Shown one piece after another: positions 48,955-57,951 of a stretch of 64,000 nucleotides of DNA; the stretch's first letter is position 1; every line of letters starts with the position of its first letter. The notes under the pieces were generated by a model. That model made no database searches and had not been told where the DNA came from. It saw only the letters and a list, made by a program, of their open reading frames with translations. The DNA comes from JANPLN01 sp043757265 (GTDB lineage Bacteria; Bdellovibrionota; Bdellovibrionia; Bdellovibrionales; JAGQZY01). A program made the translations under genes and the position numbers. Location: the NCBI GenBank assembly GCA_043757265.1, contig JAYUQP010000027.1:1-64000 (forward strand). Reading direction: 5' to 3'.

Positions 48955-49629
48955 CTAGAGTGAAAGCAGACCGATCCAGAAGGGTTGGTCTTCGTTATCG
49001 GTGGCGAGGCTTAGAGTTAAGCTGTCGAGATCCATTTTGTCGGGAGTCAGATGCAAAGTCTGAGGAGGCACGTAGCTTCGCGATACCATCAAAAGTCGGT
49101 CACCTTTTTGACAGAGCAAATTTCCGTGTTCGAGGCTTGAGTGCTGAGTAAGGCCATAAAGCTGTTTCGGAAGCGGCGGCAATGTCTGATTTGTGCTGTG
49201 ATCGAAACTGAGATCTACGGGATGATGCAAGGTTAGTATTTTTGTTGCCCGCATGATCGCTAAAAATGGCGCGCCTATTTTAAACCACGAAAGTTTTTTG
49301 CCATCCTTCAGCAAACATAAAATTTCAAGACCCGACGTCAATGCCTCGGAATTAAATTCCTCACGTAAATCCTCGTGAAGGGAGAGCAGCACCAATCGCA
49401 AACGATTTTCTTTTTCGCTCAAAGTATCGGACGGAAGCGAATACACGGTGTGATCGGGGTCGACACTGAAATCTTGGAGTTCACTTGTAACTCTTTCGAT
49501 AAAGACTTGAGCCATTCGTTTTTGTCCCCAGGGTGTGGCCAAAATAAACAATTTTTTATCATCGGATATAAAAATTTCGGGTCGCGGGCGAAAAAGTTTT
49601 CCGCCGTAAGAGCGTTCGTTTATTTCCAT
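48955..49629 (-). CDS. PP2C-fold pseudo-phosphatase candidate
   Basis: 224 residues, no signal peptide. By eye the protein lines up with PP2C phosphatases: RPEIFISDDKKLFILATPWG at the NEDxxxxxxxxxFxVADGMGG position, SGLEILCLLKDGKKLSWFKI then GAPFLAIMRATKILTLHHPVD at the GTTxVxxxxxxxxLxxxHxGDSRxYLxRxGxLxxLTxDH position, and KGDRLLMVSRSYV at the GDxLLLCSDGL position. The aspartates that bind metal are replaced each time, so it should be inactive. Two bases after the two-FHA protein; last gene of the operon. Confidence 0.5.
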   Translation of the reverse strand: MEINERSYGGKLFRPRPEIFISDDKKLFILATPWGQKRMAQVFIERVTSELQDFSVDPDHTVYSLPSDTLSEKENRLRLVLLSLHEDLREEFNSEALTSGLEILCLLKDGKKLSWFKIGAPFLAIMRATKILTLHHPVDLSFDHSTNQTLPPLPKQLYGLTQHSSLEHGNLLCQKGDRLLMVSRSYVPPQTLHLTPDKMDLDSLTLSLATDNEDQPFWIGLLSL

Positions 49630-49631
49630 AT

Positions 49632-51635
49632 TTAAGGCCCGTACTGTTGAAGTTTGCGTTTTGCCTTCAGGTAGTATTCCCCGGTGGGAATATCTTTAGC
49701 CACAATTTCTTGCCACTTCGCTTTGCAAATTTCAAAATTGCCAAAACGCTCTTCGATCACGCTCTCCTCGTACAGAGGGCGCATCTTAACTTCTAAAGAA
49801 CGTCTTGTTTGCTCGATAAAGTTTGCAATGGAATAGTCATAAGGATCCACACGTTTTGCCTGCTCGGCCGATAAAATAGCATCCCGTAAGTTGTTACTGT
49901 TTAATAGGGAGTTTGCTTTTCCCATCAGCGATCGTTTTTGCGTTTCAATATGTTGCTCGATCGAGGCAACGTGCCTTTGTGAAGACGGTTTTAGCTGGTC
50001 GGGATCGGGGAGACTGGCATTGATATGAGCTGAGAAGGCGGTAATAGCCTCGTGGAAGTCCTTATTCTGCAAAAGATTTTTTGCTCGATAAAAAAGATCG
50101 CGGCCTTTTTGCGCGTTGTCGTTAAATTCCTTGAGTTTTCGTTCTGCTTCCAAGGCCTGGTTAAGACGCAATTCAATTTCGGCTACAATGGATAAAGCGT
50201 CTGAATTTTCTGGATCCAATTGCAAAGCACCGGTGAGACAGCCTTTCACCGAATTTACATCCACAGAATCGCGATAGCGGTCACGGCAGTCGGCCACGAT
50301 GTTTTGTACTTTGATTCGAGTTTCTTCCTGTTCACGTCTTTGCTGGGCTATAAATTCTTTTTGACGAAGAGTTTCCTGCGCTTCGACAAGTTTTGTTTCG
50401 AGTTCGCGGGAGTCTTTGTAAAAAGGGAGCGTTTTATGAACGTAAGCTAATTGAGTGAGAGCATTTTGAATACGTCCTTCCTGGTAATAGTTCTGGGCAG
50501 AATTATAACTGTCCACCACAAACTTTTTTTCTTCGTTGGGCAGTGATTCAAAAGTTTTTATGCCGGTTGCTGCGACATCGCGTTGTGGTCCAGGGCTCAT
50601 TTGTTGAAAAACCGCATAACCGAGAATTAATACAGCTATCATTCCTAATAGCGCAGTGCGGAGGTGATTTTTTTTGGCGACGGGCGAAGTGATCCTCTGG
50701 ACCGTTCCGGTTAATTGAGCAAGCTCTTTAGTTTCGAGGCGCAGATGTGGTTTGTGTGCATCGCCCGCGAGGTCCCATTCCTGGGAGCTCAAAATCAAAG
50801 GCCCGCTGTACGCTTGCAGGGGAAGATCTTTTAGTTTTTCCGAAAAAGAAAGATCACGCATTTCAAAAATCATCGTCAATTGATTCACAGTGATGATATC
50901 ACCGCTTTTTATTTCGCGCGGTTCGTGGTGTGGAAGCTCCTGGCCATTGAGAAGCGTTCCATTTGCGCTTTGCAAGTCTCTGATAAAAAATTGTTCGCCG
51001 ACTTTTTCGAGGCTGAAATGCTGCCGGCTAGCTTTTTTATCATCCAGTTGAATCTGCGCGATATTATCTCTTCCTGCCACCCATTTGTTGCCTTTAAGCC
51101 GCAACGATTCCGAGTGCGATTCGTGCATGAACTTAATGTAAGGCTCGTGGGGCAGTTGTACATCGTTGGTGTGCTCTTCGTTGCCATGAAAAGAAAGCTC
51201 GGCCTCATGCGCTGGAACTTGCGATTGAGTGCTGCTGATCGGCTCGCGAATTTTTTCGTCGACTTCACCATCAGCTGGGGTTTCATCTTCAGCCTGTATG
51301 CGACCCTTCACTTCTTCATTTTTGAGCGAAGGCTCCTCATTTAACATCTGTAATTCAAATTCATATGGAGAAACATAGAAGTGCACAACGCCGTCCACAA
51401 AGGACAACGTATTGTGGGTTTTACCCTCGTAAGACACCATAAGATGGGTCGAAAGCGATTTTACAACCCACGCGCTATCTACAAATTCAATTGATACGTG
51501 TTGGCGAGAGATGCCTGGATCCGATTGCAACATCACGTCGGCGTTTTCATGTCGACCCATAATATAGGACTTGCCCGGCTCCAGTTGAAGCTCGGCAAAA
51601 TCCACTTGATGTCGTCTCACCTTAAGTCGGGCCAC
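49632..51635 (-). CDS. Two-FHA, membrane and TPR protein
   Basis: 667 residues. FHA 1 near 18-85 (YIMGRHENADVMLQ, ISRQHVSIEF), an acidic linker, FHA 2 near 185-260 (WVAGRDNIAQIQLDDKKASRQHFSLE, LQSANGTLLNGQELP), then a single membrane span near 330-350 (TALLGMIAVLILGYAVF) and a periplasmic or cytoplasmic TPR-like helical region to the end. FHA domains bind phosphothreonine. GTG 51635 overlaps the upstream TAG (TAGTG), with AGGAGG ahead. FHA 2 has the full G-R, S-x-x-H and N-G set and should bind. Confidence 0.85.
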   Translation of the reverse strand: MARLKVRRHQVDFAELQLEPGKSYIMGRHENADVMLQSDPGISRQHVSIEFVDSAWVVKSLSTHLMVSYEGKTHNTLSFVDGVVHFYVSPYEFELQMLNEEPSLKNEEVKGRIQAEDETPADGEVDEKIREPISSTQSQVPAHEAELSFHGNEEHTNDVQLPHEPYIKFMHESHSESLRLKGNKWVAGRDNIAQIQLDDKKASRQHFSLEKVGEQFFIRDLQSANGTLLNGQELPHHEPREIKSGDIITVNQLTMIFEMRDLSFSEKLKDLPLQAYSGPLILSSQEWDLAGDAHKPHLRLETKELAQLTGTVQRITSPVAKKNHLRTALLGMIAVLILGYAVFQQMSPGPQRDVAATGIKTFESLPNEEKKFVVDSYNSAQNYYQEGRIQNALTQLAYVHKTLPFYKDSRELETKLVEAQETLRQKEFIAQQRREQEETRIKVQNIVADCRDRYRDSVDVNSVKGCLTGALQLDPENSDALSIVAEIELRLNQALEAERKLKEFNDNAQKGRDLFYRAKNLLQNKDFHEAITAFSAHINASLPDPDQLKPSSQRHVASIEQHIETQKRSLMGKANSLLNSNNLRDAILSAEQAKRVDPYDYSIANFIEQTRRSLEVKMRPLYEESVIEERFGNFEICKAKWQEIVAKDIPTGEYYLKAKRKLQQYGP

Positions 51636-52651
51636 TATACACCCTCCTGTATTGACAGACGGCATTCTTTGATTTGTTCTTTAGCTAATTGATACTTTTT
51701 ATTTGTCGGCTGATTAAGGATCTGTAGAACCTGAGCAAATTCGGCTATGCACATCTTATACATGGCTTTGTCCTTGTATTTTAAACCAAGGTCCATGTGG
51801 TAATCCACTTCATCCAGACGTTTTTTTTCGGATAATTTGTAATACCGCCGAGCCATCACATGACTTCGGTCTGTAGCCAGAGCCGTTTGGAAGGCTTCAA
51901 TGGCGCGATTATATCGAGCATTGTGATAATCGCGTAGACCGCGAATATAATGTTTCTGTGCAGAGCGTTTATTATAAATTTCCAATTCTGTAAGTTGACT
52001 AAAACTCTTTGAGATTTCTTCTTGGCGCTTTTGAACAGCTGCGATGCTCTCATTGATGGTTTCAGAAGTCGCAATTTTTGGCGGTGGTTTGGGTGCATCT
52101 TCAGGCATGAGCCATAAACCCAGGCCAACAACTAAACCGATTCCAACAATGACTGATATGCGCTTGGATTGGGGATCTAAAGCTGGCGGTTGGTTTTGCG
52201 GGAGAGCTGCTTGTGGAATATAAGACGTCGAAGAGAGAGAGGATGGCTTTGAAGAGGGCGCGCTCAGCGCTGGCACGGCGGTGAATCTATCAGTGAGTCT
52301 ATCAGCGAGACCATCAGACTGAATCTCCACAGCTATATGAGTATCTCCGCAGGTAAGGATATCTCCACCTTGTAAAAGATGTTCTCCCTCGATGGGTCGT
52401 TGGTTGACTAAAGTGGTTTTTTTTCCACTGAGGTCTTCGACAGTGAGGCCTTCCATTTTGTAATCCAACCGGCACTGTTGCCGACTGACCCGAGCATCCA
52501 TAAGAGCCACTTGGCAAGACAGAGCATCTCGACCAATAATTGCGCCAGGTGGAAGAATGCGATACACGTCTCCCTTATTGGGACCGGTCAAAAGGCGCAG
52601 GGTCACCTGGAAAGCAGATAATGGTGAGGAGCTCAGAGCCGAGGAACTCAT
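51635..52651 (-). CDS. FHA, membrane and TPR protein
   Basis: 338 residues. FHA near 25-105 (GAIIGRDALSCQVAL, VSRQQCRLDY, TTLVNQRPIEG; the usual His after SRQ is replaced by Gln-Cys, so binding may be weaker), a Ser/Pro-rich linker, a membrane span near 165-185 (VGIGLVVGLGLWLM), and a TPR-like region (KHYIRGLRDYHNARYNRAIEAFQTAL, YHMDLGLKYKDKAMYKMCIAEFAQVL). ATG 52651 overlaps the previous stop (TGATG). Confidence 0.83.
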   Translation of the reverse strand: MSSSALSSSPLSAFQVTLRLLTGPNKGDVYRILPPGAIIGRDALSCQVALMDARVSRQQCRLDYKMEGLTVEDLSGKKTTLVNQRPIEGEHLLQGGDILTCGDTHIAVEIQSDGLADRLTDRFTAVPALSAPSSKPSSLSSTSYIPQAALPQNQPPALDPQSKRISVIVGIGLVVGLGLWLMPEDAPKPPPKIATSETINESIAAVQKRQEEISKSFSQLTELEIYNKRSAQKHYIRGLRDYHNARYNRAIEAFQTALATDRSHVMARRYYKLSEKKRLDEVDYHMDLGLKYKDKAMYKMCIAEFAQVLQILNQPTNKKYQLAKEQIKECRLSIQEGV

Positions 52652-54309
52652 CAGTCGGAATCCTCCTCAACAATTTGCATCACGGTAAACAATATATAAT
52701 TTGGTTTGTTATTATTAATAATCGCTTTAGCCGCGATCTCGTACCTCTCGGAACCTTGCGATGGAAGTTCGTTTGTATGCGCATTGTTAGGATTTTGCAC
52801 GCAAGTGGCTAATAGATCTTTGAGTGACTCGTACAGTGACTTATCAGTCAGCTCCGAGATAGACATTTGTAAAACCCGCCCTCCATCAAATAGGGGATGG
52901 CCTTCGAGTGCCGGATTTAGCGCAATAAACTGCTGGGTCTGAGGATCTAAAGCAAAAGCGGGCACCGGAAACATCTTTACAACTTCGTAGGCTTCCACCG
53001 ACTTATCAGACTGGGCGGCCACCTTATCAGTGCCCGAGAAATCTGCGTTGATCCGCGAAAGCGCGCTATTAATATTCGCAATCAGTTTTTGGAATATGGG
53101 CAATTGAAATGTAATTTGAATATTGCTACTTCCTTCACTTAACGAACGATCGATTTCGCGATTTAAATTTTTAAGTGGATAGATTATGAGGCGGTACTGA
53201 ATAGCAAAGACAACGGCTCCAATCAAACACGCGATGAGAAAAATTTGGATAAATAAACTAAGAATTCTGCCAAAATCCACGGCCAACGGATCTACGTTGT
53301 AAATCACAATGGCGTAGGCTTTTACGGTAGAATCACCGATATCTGCGTTGAAAAATTTAATTGGCACGCTGGCAGCAACTTGGCCGTCGTTGATGAGGTC
53401 AACCTGTTCGCTATAGCTGTTTCGTAAAGCGATCACAAACGGATCCTTCAGAAATTGACCCATCTGATTTGCTGGTGCGAGAATCGCTCCGCTTTGTCCA
53501 GAGATAATGAGAGCTTTATCCACACCCGACTCGCGCACGATAAAATCTGTGGTCAGAGAAAGTTCGGAGTCTTCAGCAAGAGCCTTGCGATTCATCTGCG
53601 CAAGGTTGCGCGCCATGGTGAGCGCACGACGTTTGCTCTCGGTAAGCACGCTTTCACGGGTTAACTTTGCAAGCGGAAAGATGGCAAGAAAAGTTGTCAG
53701 AAAAATAAAGGCAATAGTGAAGCCAGCTAAAATGTGTTTGAAGTCGAACTTTTCTGCAGCCTTGTAGATCGGTGGCATAGCAACGTCATCTATATACTGC
53801 TCAGCGCGGTCTTTAATTATTTCCATCAGCTTTGGCTGCTCGTAAACAGGGGCTTGGGCTGGCTGCTGTGCTGCTGAGGCATCACTCATCATCAGCGAGT
53901 GGGGATCGTGTTGCAGTTGCAAAGCTGTATTCCCCTGTGCAGAGAAGTGTGATGAAGTTGTACTTAAAGCTCTGGATGGTAGAGCTTTGTTTAACTTTTG
54001 ATCCGCGAAGACAACGTTATCGGGCAGTTGAAATATGGTGAAAATTGTTTGATGAATTAAAACTTTGTCGCCTGTTTTGAGTCCGTGATTTTGAACCTGA
54101 ATCCCATTGACGAAGGTGCCGTTGCTTGATTTTAGGTCGGAAATAATAACTTTGTCATTAGTCACAAAGATCTGTGCGTGGTTTTTTGAGACGCCATTAT
54201 CGGCGAGTCGAATGCTTGCTTTTACCGAGCGTCCAAGGATGTTGTTGCCCTTGAGGAGGGGAAATATTTTTCCAGATTGGGCTCCATTGAGAATTTTAAT
54301 GGCCCACAT
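52651..54309 (-). CDS. FHA, sensor and PAS membrane protein
   Basis: 552 residues. An N-terminal FHA (residues about 20-95: NILGRSVKASIRLADNGVSKNHAQIF, SSNGTFVNGIQ) with all phosphothreonine-site residues; a membrane helix near 195-220; a periplasmic sensory part of about 130 residues (FIVRESGVDKALIISGQSGAI) resembling a single Cache domain; a second membrane helix near 345-370; a HAMP-like stretch; and a PAS-like domain (about 440-500, VKMFPVPAFALDPQTQQFIALNPALEG). No kinase or cyclase output. It links an outside signal to phosphothreonine recognition. Overlaps DUF192 by 14 bases. Confidence 0.8.
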   Translation of the reverse strand: MWAIKILNGAQSGKIFPLLKGNNILGRSVKASIRLADNGVSKNHAQIFVTNDKVIISDLKSSNGTFVNGIQVQNHGLKTGDKVLIHQTIFTIFQLPDNVVFADQKLNKALPSRALSTTSSHFSAQGNTALQLQHDPHSLMMSDASAAQQPAQAPVYEQPKLMEIIKDRAEQYIDDVAMPPIYKAAEKFDFKHILAGFTIAFIFLTTFLAIFPLAKLTRESVLTESKRRALTMARNLAQMNRKALAEDSELSLTTDFIVRESGVDKALIISGQSGAILAPANQMGQFLKDPFVIALRNSYSEQVDLINDGQVAASVPIKFFNADIGDSTVKAYAIVIYNVDPLAVDFGRILSLFIQIFLIACLIGAVVFAIQYRLIIYPLKNLNREIDRSLSEGSSNIQITFQLPIFQKLIANINSALSRINADFSGTDKVAAQSDKSVEAYEVVKMFPVPAFALDPQTQQFIALNPALEGHPLFDGGRVLQMSISELTDKSLYESLKDLLATCVQNPNNAHTNELPSQGSERYEIAAKAIINNNKPNYILFTVMQIVEEDSD

Positions 54310-54637
54310 GCAGTGTGTCTCCTATTTTGAGTTTCTTTTGGGCCGCAAAACCAGCTGGCAGTTCCACAACATCTTTGGCCGACCACGCGGGCTTGCCCAA
54401 GCGCCACGGCTTGAGTTCGCTATCAATTCGACGGATGACTCCGCTTCGGTCCACATAAACAACGTCAATGGGGATCGACATAAAAAACGTATGGACCCAG
54501 TTGCATCGAGGAATAAATAAACCTTCTTCATCCAATCGCTTCGTACCGATCAAACCTACAACACGTGAAACAAAACTGTTTGCAACACGCATTTTGTGAC
54601 AAAGGACTTGCTCATTGGGCTTAAGGACTAACTTCAT
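54296..54637 (-). CDS. DUF192-family protein
   Basis: 113 residues. VANSFVSRVVGLIGT, GLFIPRCNWVHTFFMSIPIDVVYVDRSG and KDVVELPAG match the DUF192 (COG1430) family, function unknown. No signal peptide, unlike many members. ATGA overlap with tadC upstream and a 14-base overlap with the FHA/PAS gene downstream make it part of the same message; DUF192 proteins are often found next to pilus or secretion genes. Confidence 0.88.
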   Translation of the reverse strand: MKLVLKPNEQVLCHKMRVANSFVSRVVGLIGTKRLDEEGLFIPRCNWVHTFFMSIPIDVVYVDRSGVIRRIDSELKPWRLGKPAWSAKDVVELPAGFAAQKKLKIGDTLHVGH

Positions 54638-55536
54638 CCCTTGCCTCCGTACAAAAATTGGAGGGCGACGGGGGCAAACACCACAATAAAAACTGCGGGC
54701 AAAATAAACATAATCAACGGAATAAGCATGGCTTGCGAAGCACGAGCTCCCGCTTTTTCTGCTCTCACAAATCGTTCGAGTCGCATTTGCGCTGAGTGTT
54801 CTTTTAACACCTCGCCCACGCTCGCGCCTGTGGCATCGGCATCGGTGAGAACATTCACAAAGCTTGTGGCTTCGGAAACATCAAGGCGATAAGCCATATC
54901 TTTGAGAGCCCTTTCGCGTGTACTTCCAAGACGAATATCGCGCAAAACTTTTTCGAGCTCTTGTGCGAGGACGCTGTCGGGTGCTTTTGTAGTAATTTTT
55001 TGAATCGCGCCAAAAAAGTCGGCTCCGGCCTGTGTAGAAAGCGCCAAAAGCTCAATAAAAAACGGAAGATCTATCACAACTGATTTCATACGTTTGTTTT
55101 TTTCAGCTCGCGCGTGAAAATCGGGAAGCATGTAACCGATGGGAGATAACATTACCAGTACGGCTGTGGGATATCCCAGCTGCAGTGCAAAGTTCAACAA
55201 GACGATGAGAACAGGAAACAGCACGCCCCAAAAAAGTTTAAGTCCGATGAATTCGTCCACCGAAACTTCTTCTTCCATGCCGGCGGTTACGATTTTGTAA
55301 TCGATGTCTTTTCGCCATTTTTCGCTCTTAAAACGAAGCGCGTACTTCATGGTAAATTGATGCACGAGCGGGCGCGAAAGATTGATGAGCGGAGATTTTG
55401 ATTTTTTCGGCGCGTCGCCTGTGGCCCACGAAAGTGATTTACTTTCTTGGCTTGCTGCGAACAAAGAATACACCACCCAAAACGTAGAGGTGCCTGCTAA
55501 AAATAATCCTAAATAAAGTAACAAATCCATAGCCAT
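54634..55536 (-). CDS. tadC: Tad-type pilus assembly protein TadC (T2SF domain)
   Basis: 300 residues. An N-terminal membrane helix, two more near 105-145, then the T2SF domain (FIELLALSTQAGADFFGAIQKI, ALKDMAYRLDVSEATSFVNVL, GEVLKEHSAQMRLERF) and a final helix (MLIPLIMFILPAVFIVVFAPV). This is an inner-membrane platform protein of Tad/Flp pili. No tadA, tadB, cpa or flp genes are adjacent, because maf diverges upstream, so it is an orphan or detached end of a Tad locus. First gene of the FHA chain. Confidence 0.88.
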   Translation of the reverse strand: MAMDLLLYLGLFLAGTSTFWVVYSLFAASQESKSLSWATGDAPKKSKSPLINLSRPLVHQFTMKYALRFKSEKWRKDIDYKIVTAGMEEEVSVDEFIGLKLFWGVLFPVLIVLLNFALQLGYPTAVLVMLSPIGYMLPDFHARAEKNKRMKSVVIDLPFFIELLALSTQAGADFFGAIQKITTKAPDSVLAQELEKVLRDIRLGSTRERALKDMAYRLDVSEATSFVNVLTDADATGASVGEVLKEHSAQMRLERFVRAEKAGARASQAMLIPLIMFILPAVFIVVFAPVALQFLYGGKG

Positions 55537-55564
55537 AAATTTTATTTGTGACTAAACTACCCAC

Positions 55565-56245
55565 ATGCTGAGGTTTGTGCTTGCCTCAAAATCACCACGT
55601 CGCCAGTTTTTTCTTCAAAAACGCGGGTACGTTTTTCACACCTTTCCAGTAGAAATATCGGAATTTCTTGATAAAAACCTGAGGGTTGAATTGGCTGTTG
55701 AGGACCTGGCAAAGCGCAAGGCCCAGGCTTTGATCGAGAGCCCAGAAGGCCTTAAAATGGATCCTAGCGTCGTGCTGTCGGCCGACACCATTGTTGTCTA
55801 TAAAGATGAGATTTTGGGCAAGCCCAAGGACCAGCAAGACGCCTTCGAAACTCTGCAAAAACTCTCAGGCGATGTGCACCAAGTGATCACCGGTTACTGC
55901 CTGTGGAACACACAAAACGGAAAAATTATTTTAGGTCATGGAACTTCGCAGGTGGAGTTTCGCCATCTTAACAAAGAAGAAATATGGGACTATGTAAAAA
56001 GCGGTGACCCTATGGACAAAGCGGGGTCTTATGGAATTCAGAGCTTAGCGCGACAGCTGATTCGCAGTCAGCATCGCGAACTGAACGATGCCGAAGGTGC
56101 AGAATTGGGATCGACGTTTCGTTATCAGGGTGCTGACTTTGTAAAAAGCTTTACTGGGACGCTGGAGAACATTGCTGGTTTACCGATCGACGAGATCGAA
56201 GAGAAAATAAAATTAAGTGGCTGGCAGTTGCCAAAGAAGGGATAA
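55565..56245 (+). CDS. maf: Maf-family nucleotide pyrophosphatase
   Basis: 226 residues. LASKSPRRQFFLQKRG, LSADTIVVYKDEILGKPKDQQDA and DVHQVITGYC are the family's motifs. Hydrolyses non-canonical or methylated NTPs, historically linked to septum formation. Starts at ATG 55565 without a strong ribosome site. The stop lies 3 bases before proC. Confidence 0.93.
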   Translation: MLRFVLASKSPRRQFFLQKRGYVFHTFPVEISEFLDKNLRVELAVEDLAKRKAQALIESPEGLKMDPSVVLSADTIVVYKDEILGKPKDQQDAFETLQKLSGDVHQVITGYCLWNTQNGKIILGHGTSQVEFRHLNKEEIWDYVKSGDPMDKAGSYGIQSLARQLIRSQHRELNDAEGAELGSTFRYQGADFVKSFTGTLENIAGLPIDEIEEKIKLSGWQLPKKG

Positions 56246-56248
56246 CCA

Positions 56249-57064
56249 ATGGTTCATGTACGAGGAAAAAAAGTAGGAATCATTGGTGCCGGAAATATGG
56301 GACAAGCCATCATCAAGGGTTTGGTGGAGTCGCAAAAAATCGAAGTGACAAATCTTTTCGTAACCAACCGCTCAACGGGAAAACTTGAAAAAGTAAAAAA
56401 ACTTTTCAATGTTGACTCGCTTGGAAACAACGAAGCACTGGTGGATTTTTGCGATGTGATTATTTTGGCAATGAAGCCGCAGGATATGCAGGAAGCGTTG
56501 GACCAATGCCGCAACTCGTTTGGCGTGCATCATGTCGTCATCAGTTTGGCAGCGGGCATGGATTTTATAGCTTTACGAAAGCTCATTCCCGAGGGTCATC
56601 TCACCCGAGTGATGATGAACACTCCGGTTTTGATTCGCCAAGGGGTGATTGGTTACTGTTCCGAAAACGGTTTGTTTGAAACTTTGATAGAAGATTTATT
56701 TTCACCCTTAGGAACTGTTTACAAATTAGAAAACGGCGATCCGTTCGAAGCCTTTACAGTGGCGAGCTCCAGCGGTACGGGATTTATTTTCGAATTGATG
56801 AACTACTGGCAAGATTGGATCGAAGAGCACGGACTTGAGCCCGAAATTGCTCGCAGTATAATTGTGCAAACGTTTTTAGGAACGGCAGCACTGGCACAAA
56901 CATCAACAGAAAATTTGGAAGAACTGCAAAACAAAGTGACTTCGCGAAAGGGCATGACCGCCGCAGGCCTTGAGTCGATGCGCTCTTTAGAAATTGAAGG
57001 GCTTCTGCGCATGAGCTTCGGCAAAGCCGCCCAACGCTACCGCGAACTCGGCAACGGCCGCTAA
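56249..57064 (+). CDS. proC: Pyrroline-5-carboxylate reductase
   Basis: 271 residues. Last step of proline synthesis. The Rossmann motif is GIIGAGNMGQAIIKGL, followed by TNRSTGKLEK, ILAMKPQDM, VISLAAGMDF, RVMMNTPVLI and the C-terminal KVTSRKGMTAAGLESM. Co-transcribed with maf by spacing. Confidence 0.95.
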   Translation: MVHVRGKKVGIIGAGNMGQAIIKGLVESQKIEVTNLFVTNRSTGKLEKVKKLFNVDSLGNNEALVDFCDVIILAMKPQDMQEALDQCRNSFGVHHVVISLAAGMDFIALRKLIPEGHLTRVMMNTPVLIRQGVIGYCSENGLFETLIEDLFSPLGTVYKLENGDPFEAFTVASSSGTGFIFELMNYWQDWIEEHGLEPEIARSIIVQTFLGTAALAQTSTENLEELQNKVTSRKGMTAAGLESMRSLEIEGLLRMSFGKAAQRYRELGNGR

Positions 57065-57363
57065 ACGAAGGCTGAGGGGAAAAGAATCTACAGTTTCGAC
57101 TGATGTCTTGGCTCGAAGGTTAAAATCGATGTTGTAGACTATTTAGGGCCTCTTTTGGTTTTGCATCTTTGTTCGCTATTACCTTCGCTACCGCCTTTCG
57201 GCGGCGGACCAAGGTCCTGAAATCATCCATGCCAGAGCTTTTTTACTCACGAAAGTCGTGGGTTCGTTGGTATCGTTACTTATGGGTTAGCCTTTGGGCC
57301 GGCTTTGAGTCGGCTTTCGGCAGACTCGCGATGAGCACATAAATCAAAACACGGAGGTTTTGA
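57065..57363. other. Gene-free stretch upstream of the DivIVA-like gene
   Basis: About 300 bases without a gene. A small hairpin CCGCC-TTTC-GGCGG is near 57190-57205. Near 57299-57330 GGCCGGCTTTGAGTCGG and CGACTC-like pieces give another possible hairpin. No clear promoter. Confidence 0.4.
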
Positions 57364-57912
57364 ATGAGAATTGCCCCGATAGATATTACACATAAAACGT
57401 TTTCGAAAAAAATGCTGGGTATCGACCCTCAAGAAGTTTACGATTTTTTGCGTGATGTTGCAGATCAAATGGAAGAGCTCGTGCGCGATCGCCAACGCCT
57501 CAAAGAAGAACTAACCAAAAAAGAACTAGCTCTTGCTGAGTACATCGAGCGCGATCAAGCTTTACGCGCGACGATCCAGGCAGCTTCAAAAATGTCGGAC
57601 CAATTTCGCGCCGACGCCGAAAAAGAATCGCAACTTATCATCAATGATGCTCGCCAACGGGCAGAAATGCTGATGAAGGATGCACGCGATTCGCTGAAAA
57701 AAATGTACTATGACATCGCCGACCTGAAAAAAGCCCGCCTTCAATACGAAACAACATTGCGTTCTCTGATGCAGGCGCACATCACAATGCTCGATCAGGG
57801 CAAAAAACTTTTTCCGGAGACAACCTTGGTCGACAAACTGGATTTCATAGAAACCGAAACTCCCACCGAAGCCCCAGACACCATGCGCCCCACAATGATT
57901 GGCCAAGCCTAA
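57364..57912 (+). CDS. DivIVA-domain protein
   Basis: 182 residues. IDITHKTFSKKMLGIDPQEVYDFLRDVADQ is the DivIVA-type N-terminal membrane-curvature domain; the rest is a long coiled coil (about 35-150) and a short polar tail. DivIVA proteins mark poles or septa and recruit other factors; in predatory relatives one is known to affect cell shape. CGGAGG precedes ATG 57364. Its position after maf-proC matches other bacteria. Confidence 0.9.
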   Translation: MRIAPIDITHKTFSKKMLGIDPQEVYDFLRDVADQMEELVRDRQRLKEELTKKELALAEYIERDQALRATIQAASKMSDQFRADAEKESQLIINDARQRAEMLMKDARDSLKKMYYDIADLKKARLQYETTLRSLMQAHITMLDQGKKLFPETTLVDKLDFIETETPTEAPDTMRPTMIGQA

Positions 57913-57951
57913 AATCGAACTTCGTCCGGATCGAGCTACCCCCGCAAAACC

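Noticed and set aside
50880..51344. 154-codon plus-strand frame opposite the two-FHA gene
   Set aside because: Antisense to conserved FHA motifs with no ribosome site.
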